In this document: one piece after another, positions 1 to 8,122 of the stretch
How the letters are laid out: each line of letters opens with the position of its first letter
How positions within the stretch are numbered: the stretch's first letter is position 1
Assembly (NCBI GenBank): GCA_963707905.1
Contig: CAVPSA010000026.1
Coordinates: forward strand, 1-64,000
DNA: 64,000 nucleotides
Origin: DASXKD01 sp963707905
GTDB lineage: Bacteria > Actinomycetota > Actinomycetes > Streptosporangiales > Streptosporangiaceae
Direction of reading: 5' to 3'
Notes under the pieces: model-generated
Database searches by the model: none
The model's input: only the letters and a program-made list of their open reading frames with translations
What the model was told of the DNA's origin: nothing
Program-made: the position numbers and the translations under genes

Positions 1-228
1 GGCAGAATGCGCCCAGCCGCCGTCGTGGTTGCGGCGGCAGGCGCAGGCCGCGTCCCCGCCCTGACCGGCGCTCGCGCGGCCAAACGCTCTCCGGTGCCAG
101 CGTCCGCCCTGACGCTGACTCGCCTCGCGTGGCCCGCCTCCCGCCACGCGGGCGGCGCCGGCGATAACGTGAACCGGTAAGCAGCTTTGCTGACAGGCAG
201 CGACTGTAATGTCTCAGGAGACCTATTT
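1..228 (+). promoter_or_regulatory. Leader/upstream region of the molbindin gene
   Basis: No convincing gene was seen in these bases. They contain an 8-bp perfect hairpin (CGCGTGGC 126-133 with GCCACGCG 143-150). A clear ribosome binding site, AGGAG at 216-220, lies 8 nt before the ATG at 229. The 5' leader could be structured, but no known riboswitch could be assigned by eye. Confidence 0.35.
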
Positions 229-435
229 ATGCAGCTCAGTGCGCGTAACCAGATCCCAGCGCGGGTGACGAGCATCAACAGCGGCGAGGCCATCGCCAAC
301 GTGGAACTTCAGGCCAACGGGGTGCGCCTGGTCGCTTCCATCACGGTGGAGGCGGTCCGCCAGCTCGGCCTGGCCGAGGGCAGCGAGGTCACCGCGATCA
401 TCAAGGCCTCGGACGTAATCCTCGCCACCGGCTGA
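229..435 (+). CDS. Molbindin-like single Mop/TOBE domain protein
   Basis: This 68-residue protein is a single Mop (TOBE) domain. It starts with the typical SARNQIPARV segment and continues with the VELQANGVRLVASIT strand pattern and the closing IIKASDVILAT motif. Stand-alone Mop proteins bind molybdate or tungstate in the cytoplasm and serve molybdate storage or homeostasis. The ATG at 229 is preferred over an upstream TTG at 187 because AGGAG lies 8 nt before it and the family starts exactly there. No modABC or molybdopterin biosynthesis gene is visible nearby, so the cellular partner is unknown. Confidence 0.9.
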   Translation: MQLSARNQIPARVTSINSGEAIANVELQANGVRLVASITVEAVRQLGLAEGSEVTAIIKASDVILATG

Positions 436-449
436 GCTGTGGTCCGCCG

Positions 450-719
450 CTAGCCCTCGGGTGGCCGCTCCCCGGGATCGTCCGCGCGCCACTGGCGGTA
501 GAGGGCGATGAAATCGTCCTGCATCTGCGGGGTCAGGTCATCCGGGGTGAGTGTGCCGGTGAGCTCGATGGTCGTGCGCATCTGGGCGAGGTACTCGGTG
601 CAGTGCGGGCAGCCGGCCAGGTGCGCCTCGTACCGGCGGCGGCCGGACCTGGAGAGTGCGCCCTCCAGGTAGTCGGTGACCAGTTCGACCGCCTGCTGGC
701 AGACCAGGTCGCGGCGCAA
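450..719 (-). CDS. Zinc-finger (zf-HC2) anti-sigma factor
   Basis: This 89-residue soluble protein has the anti-sigma zinc-binding pattern: an early Cys (CQQAVELVTDYLEG) followed by HLAGCPHC, which is the H-x3-C-x2-C signature. No transmembrane segment follows, so it is a cytoplasmic type. It should bind and silence the sigma factor encoded 12 bp upstream in the same operon. The open frame begins at a TTG. The nearby ATGs at 732-735 are in a different frame, so the start is uncertain by a few codons. Zinc release by thiol oxidation is a common trigger in this family, but nothing here proves it. Confidence 0.85.
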   Translation of the reverse strand: MRRDLVCQQAVELVTDYLEGALSRSGRRRYEAHLAGCPHCTEYLAQMRTTIELTGTLTPDDLTPQMQDDFIALYRQWRADDPGERPPEG

Positions 720-731
720 GCCGCAGCCGCA

Positions 732-1349
732 TCATGACGGCCTCCCGAACCCGGTCTCGATGGCCTGGCGCAGCCGGCTGCGGCCCCGGTGCAGCAGCAC
801 CCGCTGGTTGCTCTCGCTGATCTCCAGCACGCCGCACACCTGCTCGCTGGTCAGGCCCTCGACATCGCGGAGCGTCACGACCTGCCGCTGGCGGTCGGGC
901 AGGTCGTCGATCGCCGTGCGGAGGAAGCCCGCCAGCTTGCCGGCCTCCAGGCGGTCGTCCGCCTCCTCGATCCACCGCTCCGGCGGCGAAAGCCAGCTAC
1001 CGCCGCCGTCGAACCGCGATGCCGACACGGCCGCCTCGGTGTCGCTCACCGCCCCGGTGTCGCCCACGGCGATGGTGCGCCGTTCCCGTGCGCCCGCCGT
1101 CCTGGCCCGGTTGACCAGGATCCGGAACAGCCAGGTGCGAAAGGACGAGCGGCCCTCGAACCCGTCGATGCCGCGCAGTACCCCGACCCAGGTGTCCTGT
1201 ACGACTTCCTCAGCCACGGCCACGTTTGGCACGAAAGAAGACGCCAGGCGCAGCATCGCGGCATGGTGCCGGCGTACCAGGGTGGCGAACGCCCGCTCGT
1301 CACCGGCGCGCAGCGCCGCGAGCAGTTGCGTGTCGGTCCCCGAGTCCAC
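732..1349 (-). CDS. ECF-type RNA polymerase sigma factor
   Basis: This 205-residue protein has region 2 (residues about 20-85: FATLVRRHHAAMLRLA, EEVVQDTWVGVLRGI, FRTWLFRILVNRA) and region 4 near the C terminus (LPDRQRQVVTLRDVEGLTS...). The loop between them is acidic and serine-rich, and region 3 is missing, as expected for extracytoplasmic-function sigma factors. The start is GTG at 1349. The gene lies immediately upstream of its zf-HC2 anti-sigma on the same strand, which is the standard sigma/anti-sigma arrangement. The target genes are unknown. The secreted beta-propeller and YceI genes upstream are possible members of the regulon, by position only. Confidence 0.92.
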   Translation of the reverse strand: MDSGTDTQLLAALRAGDERAFATLVRRHHAAMLRLASSFVPNVAVAEEVVQDTWVGVLRGIDGFEGRSSFRTWLFRILVNRARTAGARERRTIAVGDTGAVSDTEAAVSASRFDGGGSWLSPPERWIEEADDRLEAGKLAGFLRTAIDDLPDRQRQVVTLRDVEGLTSEQVCGVLEISESNQRVLLHRGRSRLRQAIETGFGRPS

Positions 1350-1380
1350 TGCGGACAGCCTAGGCCTCCCTGTCTGTGGC

Positions 1381-1415
1381 GCGCCCGGCGGGCGGCTGAG
1401 CCGCCCGCCGGGCGC
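1381..1415 (-). terminator. Strong GC hairpin between propeller and sigma genes
   Basis: A perfect 16-bp inverted repeat (arms 1381-1396 and 1400-1415, 3-nt loop) lies 13 bp after the stop codon of the beta-propeller gene and before the sigma start. It has no T-tract, as is usual for high-GC actinomycete terminators. Confidence 0.75.
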
Positions 1416-1427
1416 GGTGAGCCGCGG

Positions 1428-2609
1428 TCAGGAAGCGGCGATGCCCTCGCCGCCGGCCGCGCCCGCCACGGTGACGCTGCCGACGCTGGTGAGCGAGCCG
1501 CCGGCACCGGCACCGAACTCATCGACGATGCCGTTCCCGCCGGTCTGCACGTACAGGAACGCGCCGCCGGGTGTGGCCGCGGCGTCCACCGTGCCGGGGT
1601 CGGTCGCGGTCTGGCCAAGCAGCGTGAGCTGGCCGCTGGCGCTGGAGGTGTACCCGCTGACGTTGGCGCTCCCGGCGTTGGAGGCGTACAGCGTGCCGCG
1701 CGCCACGGCGACCCAGCAGGTCGCCGCCTGGCCGGTGCCGGCCGAGTCGATCAGCGTCACGGTCCCGTCCGGGCCGAGCGTGAACGTGGACAGGGCATTG
1801 GTGCCCGCGTCGGCGATCACCAGGTGGCCCGCCTGGTCGAAGGTGATCGCGAACGGGACGGTGCTGCCCTCGGAGTTCACCACCGGGCTGGCCGACAGGC
1901 GCCCGCTGGGCCGGATCCCGAACACGTCGATGTCATTGCCGTTGGCCTTGGTGGTCACGATGAGCTGGGAGCCGCTGGGCGAGAACGCGACCTGCCCCGG
2001 GGTGTTGGTGAACTGCGGGGTGGCCGACTGGCTGAGATGCAGCCGCCGGTGCGAGCCGCGCAGGAAGGCCAGGCGGCCGGCCGGGGACAGGCGGTAGCCC
2101 TGCACCGAGCCGCCGCGCAGCGCGTTCGCCACGTACACCAGGTTCCCGCGGATCGCGACGCTGACCGGGAACTGGCCACCCGAGCCGATGACCTGCCGCT
2201 GGTGCAGCCGGGTGCCGCGCACCCCGAACACCGTGACGCTGTTGCTGCCCGCGTTCACCGCGACGAGCAGGTGCTGCCGCGCGTCGTACTGGAGTGAGCC
2301 CTGGGAGGCCAGGTGGTCCACGACAGAACCGGTGAGCTGGCCGCCCAGGCCGCCGGTGGGGTAGGTCCCGGCCAGGCTGAGCGTGCCATCGCTCGCGCGG
2401 GCATAGGCGACCACCTGGTTGCCCGCGGTGTTGTCGGTCTGCACGAACACGGCGGGCCCGGCCCCGCCGCCGGCGCGGTGGTGGGCCGCGGCGGCGCTGG
2501 CGGCGGCCGGGGCGGCCAGCGCCAGGGCGGCTGCGGTGGTCGCCGCCGCGGCGGCGAACAGCGTGCGTGCCTTGGCCCGGGTGCGGCCGGAGCGGCTGGG
2601 GACTGTCAT
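1428..2609 (-). CDS. Secreted lactonase-type (YVTN-like) beta-propeller protein
   Basis: This 393-residue protein begins with an Arg-rich n-region, a long Ala-rich hydrophobic segment and a probable cleavage site near AAASAAAAHH, so it is probably exported. The mature part is a string of about 50-residue repeats of the type NSVTVFGV, LVYVANALRGGSVQGYRL, LVIADAGTNALSTFTL and LYASNAGSANVSGYT, typical of lactonase/YVTN seven-bladed propellers. The ATG at 2609 has a GAGGAG ribosome binding site a few bases before it. A second in-frame start 27 nt upstream is less likely. Enzymatic activity cannot be assigned; many relatives are annotated only as hypothetical. Confidence 0.8.
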   Translation of the reverse strand: MTVPSRSGRTRAKARTLFAAAAATTAAALALAAPAAASAAAAHHRAGGGAGPAVFVQTDNTAGNQVVAYARASDGTLSLAGTYPTGGLGGQLTGSVVDHLASQGSLQYDARQHLLVAVNAGSNSVTVFGVRGTRLHQRQVIGSGGQFPVSVAIRGNLVYVANALRGGSVQGYRLSPAGRLAFLRGSHRRLHLSQSATPQFTNTPGQVAFSPSGSQLIVTTKANGNDIDVFGIRPSGRLSASPVVNSEGSTVPFAITFDQAGHLVIADAGTNALSTFTLGPDGTVTLIDSAGTGQAATCWVAVARGTLYASNAGSANVSGYTSSASGQLTLLGQTATDPGTVDAAATPGGAFLYVQTGGNGIVDEFGAGAGGSLTSVGSVTVAGAAGGEGIAAS

Positions 2610-2711
2610 GCGTTCTCCTCGATGGGGTGACGGCATACCCCCTTCAGTCCCGCGAGGAGCGCGCGCGTTACAGTCGCCGGCCGTATTTCTCGGCGTGCCG
2701 GTGCCGCCGGC

Positions 2712-3269
2712 CTAGTCCTTCTTGAGAACGGCCTCAGCCTCGATCTCGATCTGGATCTTTTCACTGATCATCACACCGCCGGGAACCGGCGCGTTGAAGC
2801 TGACGCCGAAATCGCTGCGGTTGATCTCGCCGTGGGCGGAGAAGCCGGCCCTGGTGCCGCCGTAGGGATCCGGGCCGAAGCCGTTGACCTCGAAGGTCAG
2901 CGACACCGGCTTGGTCACGCCGCGGATGGTGAGGTCACCGTCGACGAGGAAGTCGTCCCCGTCGTGGCGGATCCCGGTGGAGCGGAACGTCATCTCCGGA
3001 TGGGTCGCCGCGTCGAAGAAGTTCGACGAGCGCAGGTCGTTGTCGCGCATCTCGTTGCCGGTGGTGACCGACGACAGGTCGATGGTCGCGGTCGCGGAGG
3101 ACTCCAGTGGGTTCGGTGCGGTGACGATCTGGGCCTGGAACTTGGTGAAGTGCCCGCGGACCTTGCTGACCATGAGGTGGCGGGCCACGAAGCCGATGTG
3201 GGAGTGGACGGGATCCAGCTCCCAGGTGCCTGCGACGTAACCCTCGAACTCGACAGCCGGTGCCGTCAT
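2712..3269 (-). CDS. YceI family lipid-binding-like protein
   Basis: This 185-residue protein carries the YceI signature: WELDPVHSHIGFVARHLMVSKVRGHF at the start, then DNDLRSSNFFDAATHPEMTFRS, DGDLTIRGVTKPVSLTFEV and a closing DFGVSFN. YceI proteins form a lipocalin-like barrel that binds polyisoprenoid-type amphiphiles. No signal peptide is present, so this is a cytoplasmic version. The ATG at 3269 follows a GGGGAG ribosome binding site. The gene is divergent from an HxlR regulator, with a palindromic operator candidate between them (3311-3333), so it is probably controlled by that regulator. Confidence 0.93.
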   Translation of the reverse strand: MTAPAVEFEGYVAGTWELDPVHSHIGFVARHLMVSKVRGHFTKFQAQIVTAPNPLESSATATIDLSSVTTGNEMRDNDLRSSNFFDAATHPEMTFRSTGIRHDGDDFLVDGDLTIRGVTKPVSLTFEVNGFGPDPYGGTRAGFSAHGEINRSDFGVSFNAPVPGGVMISEKIQIEIEAEAVLKKD

Positions 3270-3310
3270 CGTGTCTCCCCGATTCTGAGCAGAACGGTGC
3301 TGGATAGTCA

Positions 3311-3333
3311 CACGGTTCCCATATAGAACCGTG
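3311..3333. promoter_or_regulatory. HxlR operator candidate in the YceI/HxlR intergenic region
   Basis: A perfect 8-bp inverted repeat, CACGGTTC (3311-3318) and GAACCGTG (3326-3333), is separated by the AT-rich spacer CCATATA. It lies 42 bp upstream of the YceI start and 77 bp upstream of the HxlR start. Its size and position fit a dimeric winged-helix operator. Confidence 0.65.
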
Positions 3334-3409
3334 CGGACCTATCCTCGGCAGGGCGGCGTTTTGGGCGCAAGACGGCACATCTGAGTGCCTTAGTCACCCG
3401 GAGGTAACC

Positions 3410-3787
3410 ATGACAGCTAATGGCGATGTCATGAGCGGATGCCGGATCCGGGAGATCCTCGAGCGCGTCGGCGACAAATGGTCGCTGCAGGTGATCTTCC
3501 ACCTCGGTGCTGGGGCACAGCGCTTCACCGGCCTGAAACGCAGCATCGACGGGGTGAGCCAGCGGATGCTGACGGTGACGCTGCGCGGGCTGGAACGGGA
3601 CGGGATCGTCAGCCGGACCATGTACCCGGTGATACCGCCGCGAGTGGAGTACGCGCTGACCCCGCTCGGCGCGACGCTCCTCGATGCCGCGGGCACGCTG
3701 GTGAGCTGGGCCGACGCTCACCTCGCCGAAGTCGACGCGGCTCGCGCGGCGTACGACGCACGGGCGGCGGCTGGGGCAAAGGCCTGA
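3410..3787 (+). CDS. HxlR family transcriptional regulator
   Basis: This 125-residue protein is a single winged-helix domain of the HxlR type: CRIREILERVGDKWSLQVIFHL near the N terminus, RFTGLKRSIDGVSQRMLTVTLRGLERDGIVSR as the recognition region, and YALTPLGATLL in the wing. The Cys just before IREIL is the residue that senses oxidants or electrophiles in several HxlR relatives. The ATG at 3410 follows GGAGG at 3400-3404. It is transcribed away from the YceI gene and probably binds the palindrome at 3311-3333, repressing both genes. Confidence 0.92.
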   Translation: MTANGDVMSGCRIREILERVGDKWSLQVIFHLGAGAQRFTGLKRSIDGVSQRMLTVTLRGLERDGIVSRTMYPVIPPRVEYALTPLGATLLDAAGTLVSWADAHLAEVDAARAAYDARAAAGAKA

Positions 3788-3821
3788 GGGCCCGGCGGCC
3801 CCCCGCTCATGCGCCGCCGGG

Positions 3822-3858
3822 CCGGCGCGCCGGATGAGGAGAGATGCCGGCGCGCCGG
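3822..3858 (+). terminator. Paired GC palindromes after the HxlR gene
   Basis: The 12-mer CCGGCGCGCCGG occurs twice (3822-3833 and 3847-3858). Each copy is self-complementary, and the two can pair with each other around a 13-nt loop. The element lies 35 bp after the HxlR stop. Confidence 0.5.
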
Positions 3859-3976
3859 GTCCGATCAGCCCCCGTCCGGCCGGGCCCAGGGCGCGCCAGG
3901 CTCTCCTTGCATCCGTGCGCCTGGGAGCCAACCCTGAACCCCCAGAGGGGTGGCCCACACCTATACGGAGTACGAA

Positions 3977-4005
3977 GGGCGCGGTCAGATACATGGGCCG
4001 CGCCC
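3977..4005 (-). terminator. Hairpin after the CHAT gene
   Basis: An 8-bp perfect stem (GGGCGCGG 3977-3984 with CCGCGCCC 3998-4005) lies just beyond the stop codon of the CHAT gene on the minus strand. Confidence 0.55.
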
Positions 4006-4012
4006 ATGCGGG

Positions 4013-6667
4013 TCAGGCGGCGCCGAGAGCGAGGAAAGACCATGCGGTGGCGGCCTGGACCGGCTCGTCTGCGGCGCCGTCGCGGGCGAGCCGCAGCGCC
4101 TGGGCGAGGCTGGCTCCGCCCCGCAGGTGCTTGTGCACCGCGGTCATCAGCGTGGCCGTGGCCTGGTCGTTGACGGGCACCACGCTGGCGACGATGCCGG
4201 CGGTGCCGAGCGGGGCGAGGCAGTGGGCCAGGCCGAGCAGTTCGTCCGCGCCCGCGGGGGCAAGCACCCCGGAGTCACAGCTGGAGAAGATGACGCGGTA
4301 CGGGGCGCGCCGCAGCCGCTCCAGGTCGTAGACCGTGAGCGGCCCGTCATCCATGCGCAACGAGGAGAACAGCGGGCTGTCGGCCCGGAAGCTGCCATGA
4401 GCCGCGATATGGGCGAGTCCCGCCCCGTCGAGCGCGCCGAGCACCCGGCGCGCGGTGGCGGTGCCAGATCCGAGCACCGTGGCGTCCGGGTACTCGGCCG
4501 CCAGCGCCGGTATCTCGGTTCCGGTGCCGAGGCCGGGCCCCCGGACGAACACCGGTGCCGCCAGCGCCGGCGGCTGCACCGCCGAGGCCTGCAGCCAGGC
4601 ACGGGCCGACGGTGCGACGCTGACCACGCGGTCCCTTAGCGCTGGCAGCATCGCCCATGGAACGGCGTGCAGCCGGCCGGGCGGGACCACGATCACCGGC
4701 CCACCACCGAGCAGCCTGGCGGCCGGGCCGAGCAGGATCGCCTCCAGCCGGCGCCCGCTGGCCTCCAGCGTGGCCAGGGCGGCCCCGCCCGGGCCCGCGC
4801 CCCGGCCATGGGCCAGCCGGCGCAGGCCGAACCGGGCGAATCCGACCTCGGTAGCCGCCTCGTCCGCGCGGCCGCCGCGCACGTGCCTTACCCGGCCCGC
4901 GCGGCACACCAGGATGTGCAGGTCACCGTCGATCGCGACGATCTGCACCAGGGTCGCCGGGCCGAGTGCGCCAAGCAGTTCCTCGGCGCTGAACCCCCAC
5001 CCGCCTCCCCATCCCCCTGCACCGCCCCGGCCACCGTGGCGGGACCGCAGCACCCTGGCCCGCACCGAGGCCTCCAGCCGCAGTTGCTCGCGCCGGAAGT
5101 GCCCGGCAGGGTCACCGCTGGCCCGGGCACGGTCCAGGCGGCTGGTCACGTCGCGGAGCGCGGTCAGGTCGGCCTGGAGATCCGCGTCGTCAGCGGGGCG
5201 GGCCGCGGGAACCGCGTGGGCCGTCGCCCGCCACCGCTCGCTCCAGGAGAGCATCAGCCGGGGCCGGCCGGCCCCCAGGGCGGCGCGCTGCGCGAGTGCC
5301 GCGAGTTCGGCGCCGTGCGCGGTCGCCTGTGCCCGCAGTTCCGATGCGCCCAGAGTGACCTGGTGCTCGTCGAGAATGGCCAGGCCGCGCCCGCAGGCCG
5401 CGAGCAGCCGCCGCCGGTCGCCGGCGGCGTCGGCGCGGAGGGCTTCGGCGAGCCAGCCCTGCGTCCGGGCCAGTGCGGTCACCCGGCGGTACCGGTTGCG
5501 CGCCGCCGCGCGCAGGTGGGCGTCGGCTTCCTCATGGCGGCCCAGTGCGGCGGCCAGTTGCCCGGCCAGCAGGCGCGCCGGTACCGCCTCACCGGAGCCG
5601 AGCAGATCGAGGTCGGCCGCGAGCTGGCCGCCCTGGCGCAGTAGCCGGGCGGACGGTGGGTGGCTCGCGCAGCGCGCCTGCAGCAGCAGCAGGCCCGCAT
5701 GGGTGCGCCACCACGGGCGGCCCTGCGCGGTGAACAGGCGCTGTGCGGCCTGCGCCCGGGTGGCCGCCAGGCCTGGCTCCCCGGCGGCCAGCGCGGCCCG
5801 GGCGCCGGCCAGCAGCAACTCGGCCCGCCTCGCGGCCCGGCCGCCACCGCGCCCGGAGCCGCCGAGTGCGGCGTCCGCCTCGGCAAGGGCGTCCGCGGGC
5901 AGCCCGGCAGCCAGCAGCACGGCGCACCGGTCGGTGGCGAGCTCAAGCATGGGCACGGCAAGCTGCCGGTACCGGTGCCCGGCCTCATCCAGGCAGGACA
6001 GCGCCGCGGGCAGATCCCCCGAGCGGTACGCGACGAGCCCGCGGTTGTGCCTGGTGAAGGCCACCTCGACGGCCTGGCTGGTGGTGGCGTAGAGGTGCTC
6101 GGCGCGGGCCAGGTCGAGCTCGGCCCGGTGGCCGGCGCCGCGGGCCAGGTGAACCAGTGCCCGGGCGGTGCGGGCCCGGGCCTCGAAAAGGCTGTCGCCG
6201 GCCGCCCGCAGCACCCGGATCGAGCGCCCCAGGTCGTCCAGTGCCTCGGCGTGCCGGCCGAGCACCCACAGCGCAATGCCCCGGCGCACCAGGACCCGCG
6301 CCGCGGCCTCGCCGCCGACCAGGGCCAGGGAACGGTCCAGCGCCGCCAGCCCGCGGCGGCTGTGGCCCCGGTAGGTCAGCGTGACCCCCAGCGTGGCCAG
6401 GACGTCGGCCTCGCGCTCCGCGGACCCGGAAGAGCGGGCGAAGCGCACCGCGGTGCTCAGTTCCGCCGTGGCCGCGTCCAGCTCGCCGAACTCCCGGTGT
6501 AGCATTCCGATCGCCTGGTGCGCGACGGAGGCCTCGTAGGGGGCGGGGCCAGCGGCCAGGATCGCGTGGGCTTTCGCCTGAGCCTCACGGGGACGGTCGC
6601 TCGCGAGCCGCAACAGATCGAGGATCCCGCCGGGGGCGTCCCCGCCGGGGCGCGGGGCGCCAGCCAT
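4013..6667 (-). CDS. TPR-CHAT protein (caspase-like peptidase fold)
   Basis: This 884-residue protein has an N-terminal two thirds built of Ala-rich helical TPR repeats (about residues 25-450). The C-terminal part is a CHAT domain (about 580-880). The catalytic dyad is visible: His757 in HIAAHGSF and Cys797 in SSCDSG, the pattern of HET-associated caspase-like peptidases. No signal peptide or membrane segment was seen. The start ATG at 6667 has no clear ribosome binding site, so the mRNA may be leaderless. It is divergent from a subtilase gene across only 129 bp. TPR-CHAT proteins commonly act in proteolytic signalling or conflict responses; the substrate here is unknown, with the neighbouring subtilase as an obvious candidate partner. 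Confidence 0.88.
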   Translation of the reverse strand: MAGAPRPGGDAPGGILDLLRLASDRPREAQAKAHAILAAGPAPYEASVAHQAIGMLHREFGELDAATAELSTAVRFARSSGSAEREADVLATLGVTLTYRGHSRRGLAALDRSLALVGGEAAARVLVRRGIALWVLGRHAEALDDLGRSIRVLRAAGDSLFEARARTARALVHLARGAGHRAELDLARAEHLYATTSQAVEVAFTRHNRGLVAYRSGDLPAALSCLDEAGHRYRQLAVPMLELATDRCAVLLAAGLPADALAEADAALGGSGRGGGRAARRAELLLAGARAALAAGEPGLAATRAQAAQRLFTAQGRPWWRTHAGLLLLQARCASHPPSARLLRQGGQLAADLDLLGSGEAVPARLLAGQLAAALGRHEEADAHLRAAARNRYRRVTALARTQGWLAEALRADAAGDRRRLLAACGRGLAILDEHQVTLGASELRAQATAHGAELAALAQRAALGAGRPRLMLSWSERWRATAHAVPAARPADDADLQADLTALRDVTSRLDRARASGDPAGHFRREQLRLEASVRARVLRSRHGGRGGAGGWGGGWGFSAEELLGALGPATLVQIVAIDGDLHILVCRAGRVRHVRGGRADEAATEVGFARFGLRRLAHGRGAGPGGAALATLEASGRRLEAILLGPAARLLGGGPVIVVPPGRLHAVPWAMLPALRDRVVSVAPSARAWLQASAVQPPALAAPVFVRGPGLGTGTEIPALAAEYPDATVLGSGTATARRVLGALDGAGLAHIAAHGSFRADSPLFSSLRMDDGPLTVYDLERLRRAPYRVIFSSCDSGVLAPAGADELLGLAHCLAPLGTAGIVASVVPVNDQATATLMTAVHKHLRGGASLAQALRLARDGAADEPVQAATAWSFLALGAA

Positions 6668-6796
6668 ACCAAGATGTTAAGCCCGGCCATTCGGGTGGTC
6701 CACGCGACAATGGGGGGGACAGGTCCTAATATCTCTGTCAGTCGGCTGGTCAGCAGGGCTAACCGTGTCGGATGCGGGTAACCACAAAGGTTTGCA

Positions 6797-8107
6797 ATGG
6801 AATCTTCGGAGACGGCGGGTGAGCACTCGCTCACAAAGCTGGAAATTCAGCTCGGCCTAATCAGTGAGGCATTCGGGGAATCGTTCGGAAAGCAGCTTTT
6901 CGACGACGGTACCCTCGACTACCTCTATGTCCGTGGCGTGATCCTGGTCCGCGACGCCTACCTCGCCGAGGTGGCCAGGCTGCTCGAGGAGGACGACGAA
7001 CCCGAGGAGCGGGGCCAGGAGTTCATCCCGGTCGAGGGCCTGCTGCCCGGGGTGAGCCTGTTCTCGGTGGGCAACCGTGACGTCCCCAGGCTCCTGGAGA
7101 AGATCGACGCAACGCTCGGCGTGGGCGTCGCGACGCCGGATCACATCCTGTCGGTCACGCCGGTCTGGGCCTGCCCGGCCAGCGAACCGGAGGGCGTGCC
7201 GTTCGGCTCGGGCCCGTACCCGGGCGCATGCGCCGGCAGCGGGGCTGGCGCGTTCATCTACGTGGCGGACACCGGGCTGCTCAACGGCGCCGGTGCCGCC
7301 CATCCCTGGCTCGCCGGGGTCACCGGCACCGAGGACCCACTGCACGAGCAGGGCGGGGTGACCACGATCCCGGACTACGCGGGCCACGGCACCTTCATCG
7401 CCGGGGTCGCCCGCTGCATGGCGCCGGCCGCGAAGGTGGAGGTGGCCAGGGACTTCAACAAGGCCGGCGCGATCGCCGAGCACCTGATCGTGCGCCGGCT
7501 CCACGAGGCACTTGGCAAGGCACCGGACGTCATCAACCTGTCGGCGGGCGGGAGCACGCGCAAGGACCTCCCGCTGCTGGGCTTCGAGGCCTTCTGGGAC
7601 ACCTACCGCCATCGCAAGGGCACCGTGCTTGTCGCCTCGGCCGGCAACAACTCCAGCCGCAGGCCGTTCTGGCCCGCGGCCTTCCCCCAGGTGGTGGGGG
7701 TGGGCGCGGTCGCGGCGAACGGCCGGGGCCGGGCCTACTTCAGCGACTACGGGCCCTGGGTGGACGTGTATGCCCCGGGCGAAGACCTGGTCAATGCCTA
7801 CGCGACCGGGACCTATCACTACCGTGAGCCGCCGCATGCGGGCGCGCACCACCACTTCGAGGGCATGGCCAAGTGGAGCGGCACGTCCTTCTCCGCGCCG
7901 GTCGTCGCCGGGCTTATCGCCGCCCGGGTCACGGCGACCGGCGAGAACGGGCGCCAGGCGGCCAGCGCGCTGCTTGCCCAGGCGCGTGCGCAGCATCTGG
8001 CTGGGGTAGGCCCCGTGCTATGGCCCTGTGACACGGGCGACTGCGGCGATCGGCTGGCATGCTGCTGCGGTGGCAAACACCATTCGGCGCGGGATTGCTG
8101 CTGCTGA
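6797..8107 (+). CDS. Cytoplasmic S8 subtilase with polycysteine tail
   Basis: This 436-residue peptidase has a complete subtilisin triad: Asp158 (VADTG), His197 (GHGTF) and Ser364 (SGTSFSAP), with oxyanion Asn284 (SAGNN). About 150 residues precede the catalytic core and resemble no secretion signal, so the enzyme should be intracellular. They could be an inhibitory or docking prodomain. The last 26 residues (411-436) hold eight Cys, including two CCC triplets, plus a His pair. This is not a usual subtilase feature and suggests metal binding, disulfide formation or acylation. It is followed 15 bp later by a sigma factor gene and is divergent from the TPR-CHAT gene. Confidence 0.9.
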   Translation: MESSETAGEHSLTKLEIQLGLISEAFGESFGKQLFDDGTLDYLYVRGVILVRDAYLAEVARLLEEDDEPEERGQEFIPVEGLLPGVSLFSVGNRDVPRLLEKIDATLGVGVATPDHILSVTPVWACPASEPEGVPFGSGPYPGACAGSGAGAFIYVADTGLLNGAGAAHPWLAGVTGTEDPLHEQGGVTTIPDYAGHGTFIAGVARCMAPAAKVEVARDFNKAGAIAEHLIVRRLHEALGKAPDVINLSAGGSTRKDLPLLGFEAFWDTYRHRKGTVLVASAGNNSSRRPFWPAAFPQVVGVGAVAANGRGRAYFSDYGPWVDVYAPGEDLVNAYATGTYHYREPPHAGAHHHFEGMAKWSGTSFSAPVVAGLIAARVTATGENGRQAASALLAQARAQHLAGVGPVLWPCDTGDCGDRLACCCGGKHHSARDCCC

Positions 8108-8122
8108 CGGAAGGGCGTGCTG

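Noticed and set aside
1..228. Molybdenum cofactor riboswitch before the molbindin gene
   Set aside because: The leader has one hairpin, but the conserved core of that riboswitch could not be recognised by eye.
676..2097. Long plus-strand open frames opposite the sigma and propeller genes
   Set aside because: They are antisense shadows: Arg/Pro/Ala/Ser-rich composition, no domain, while the minus strand encodes recognised families.
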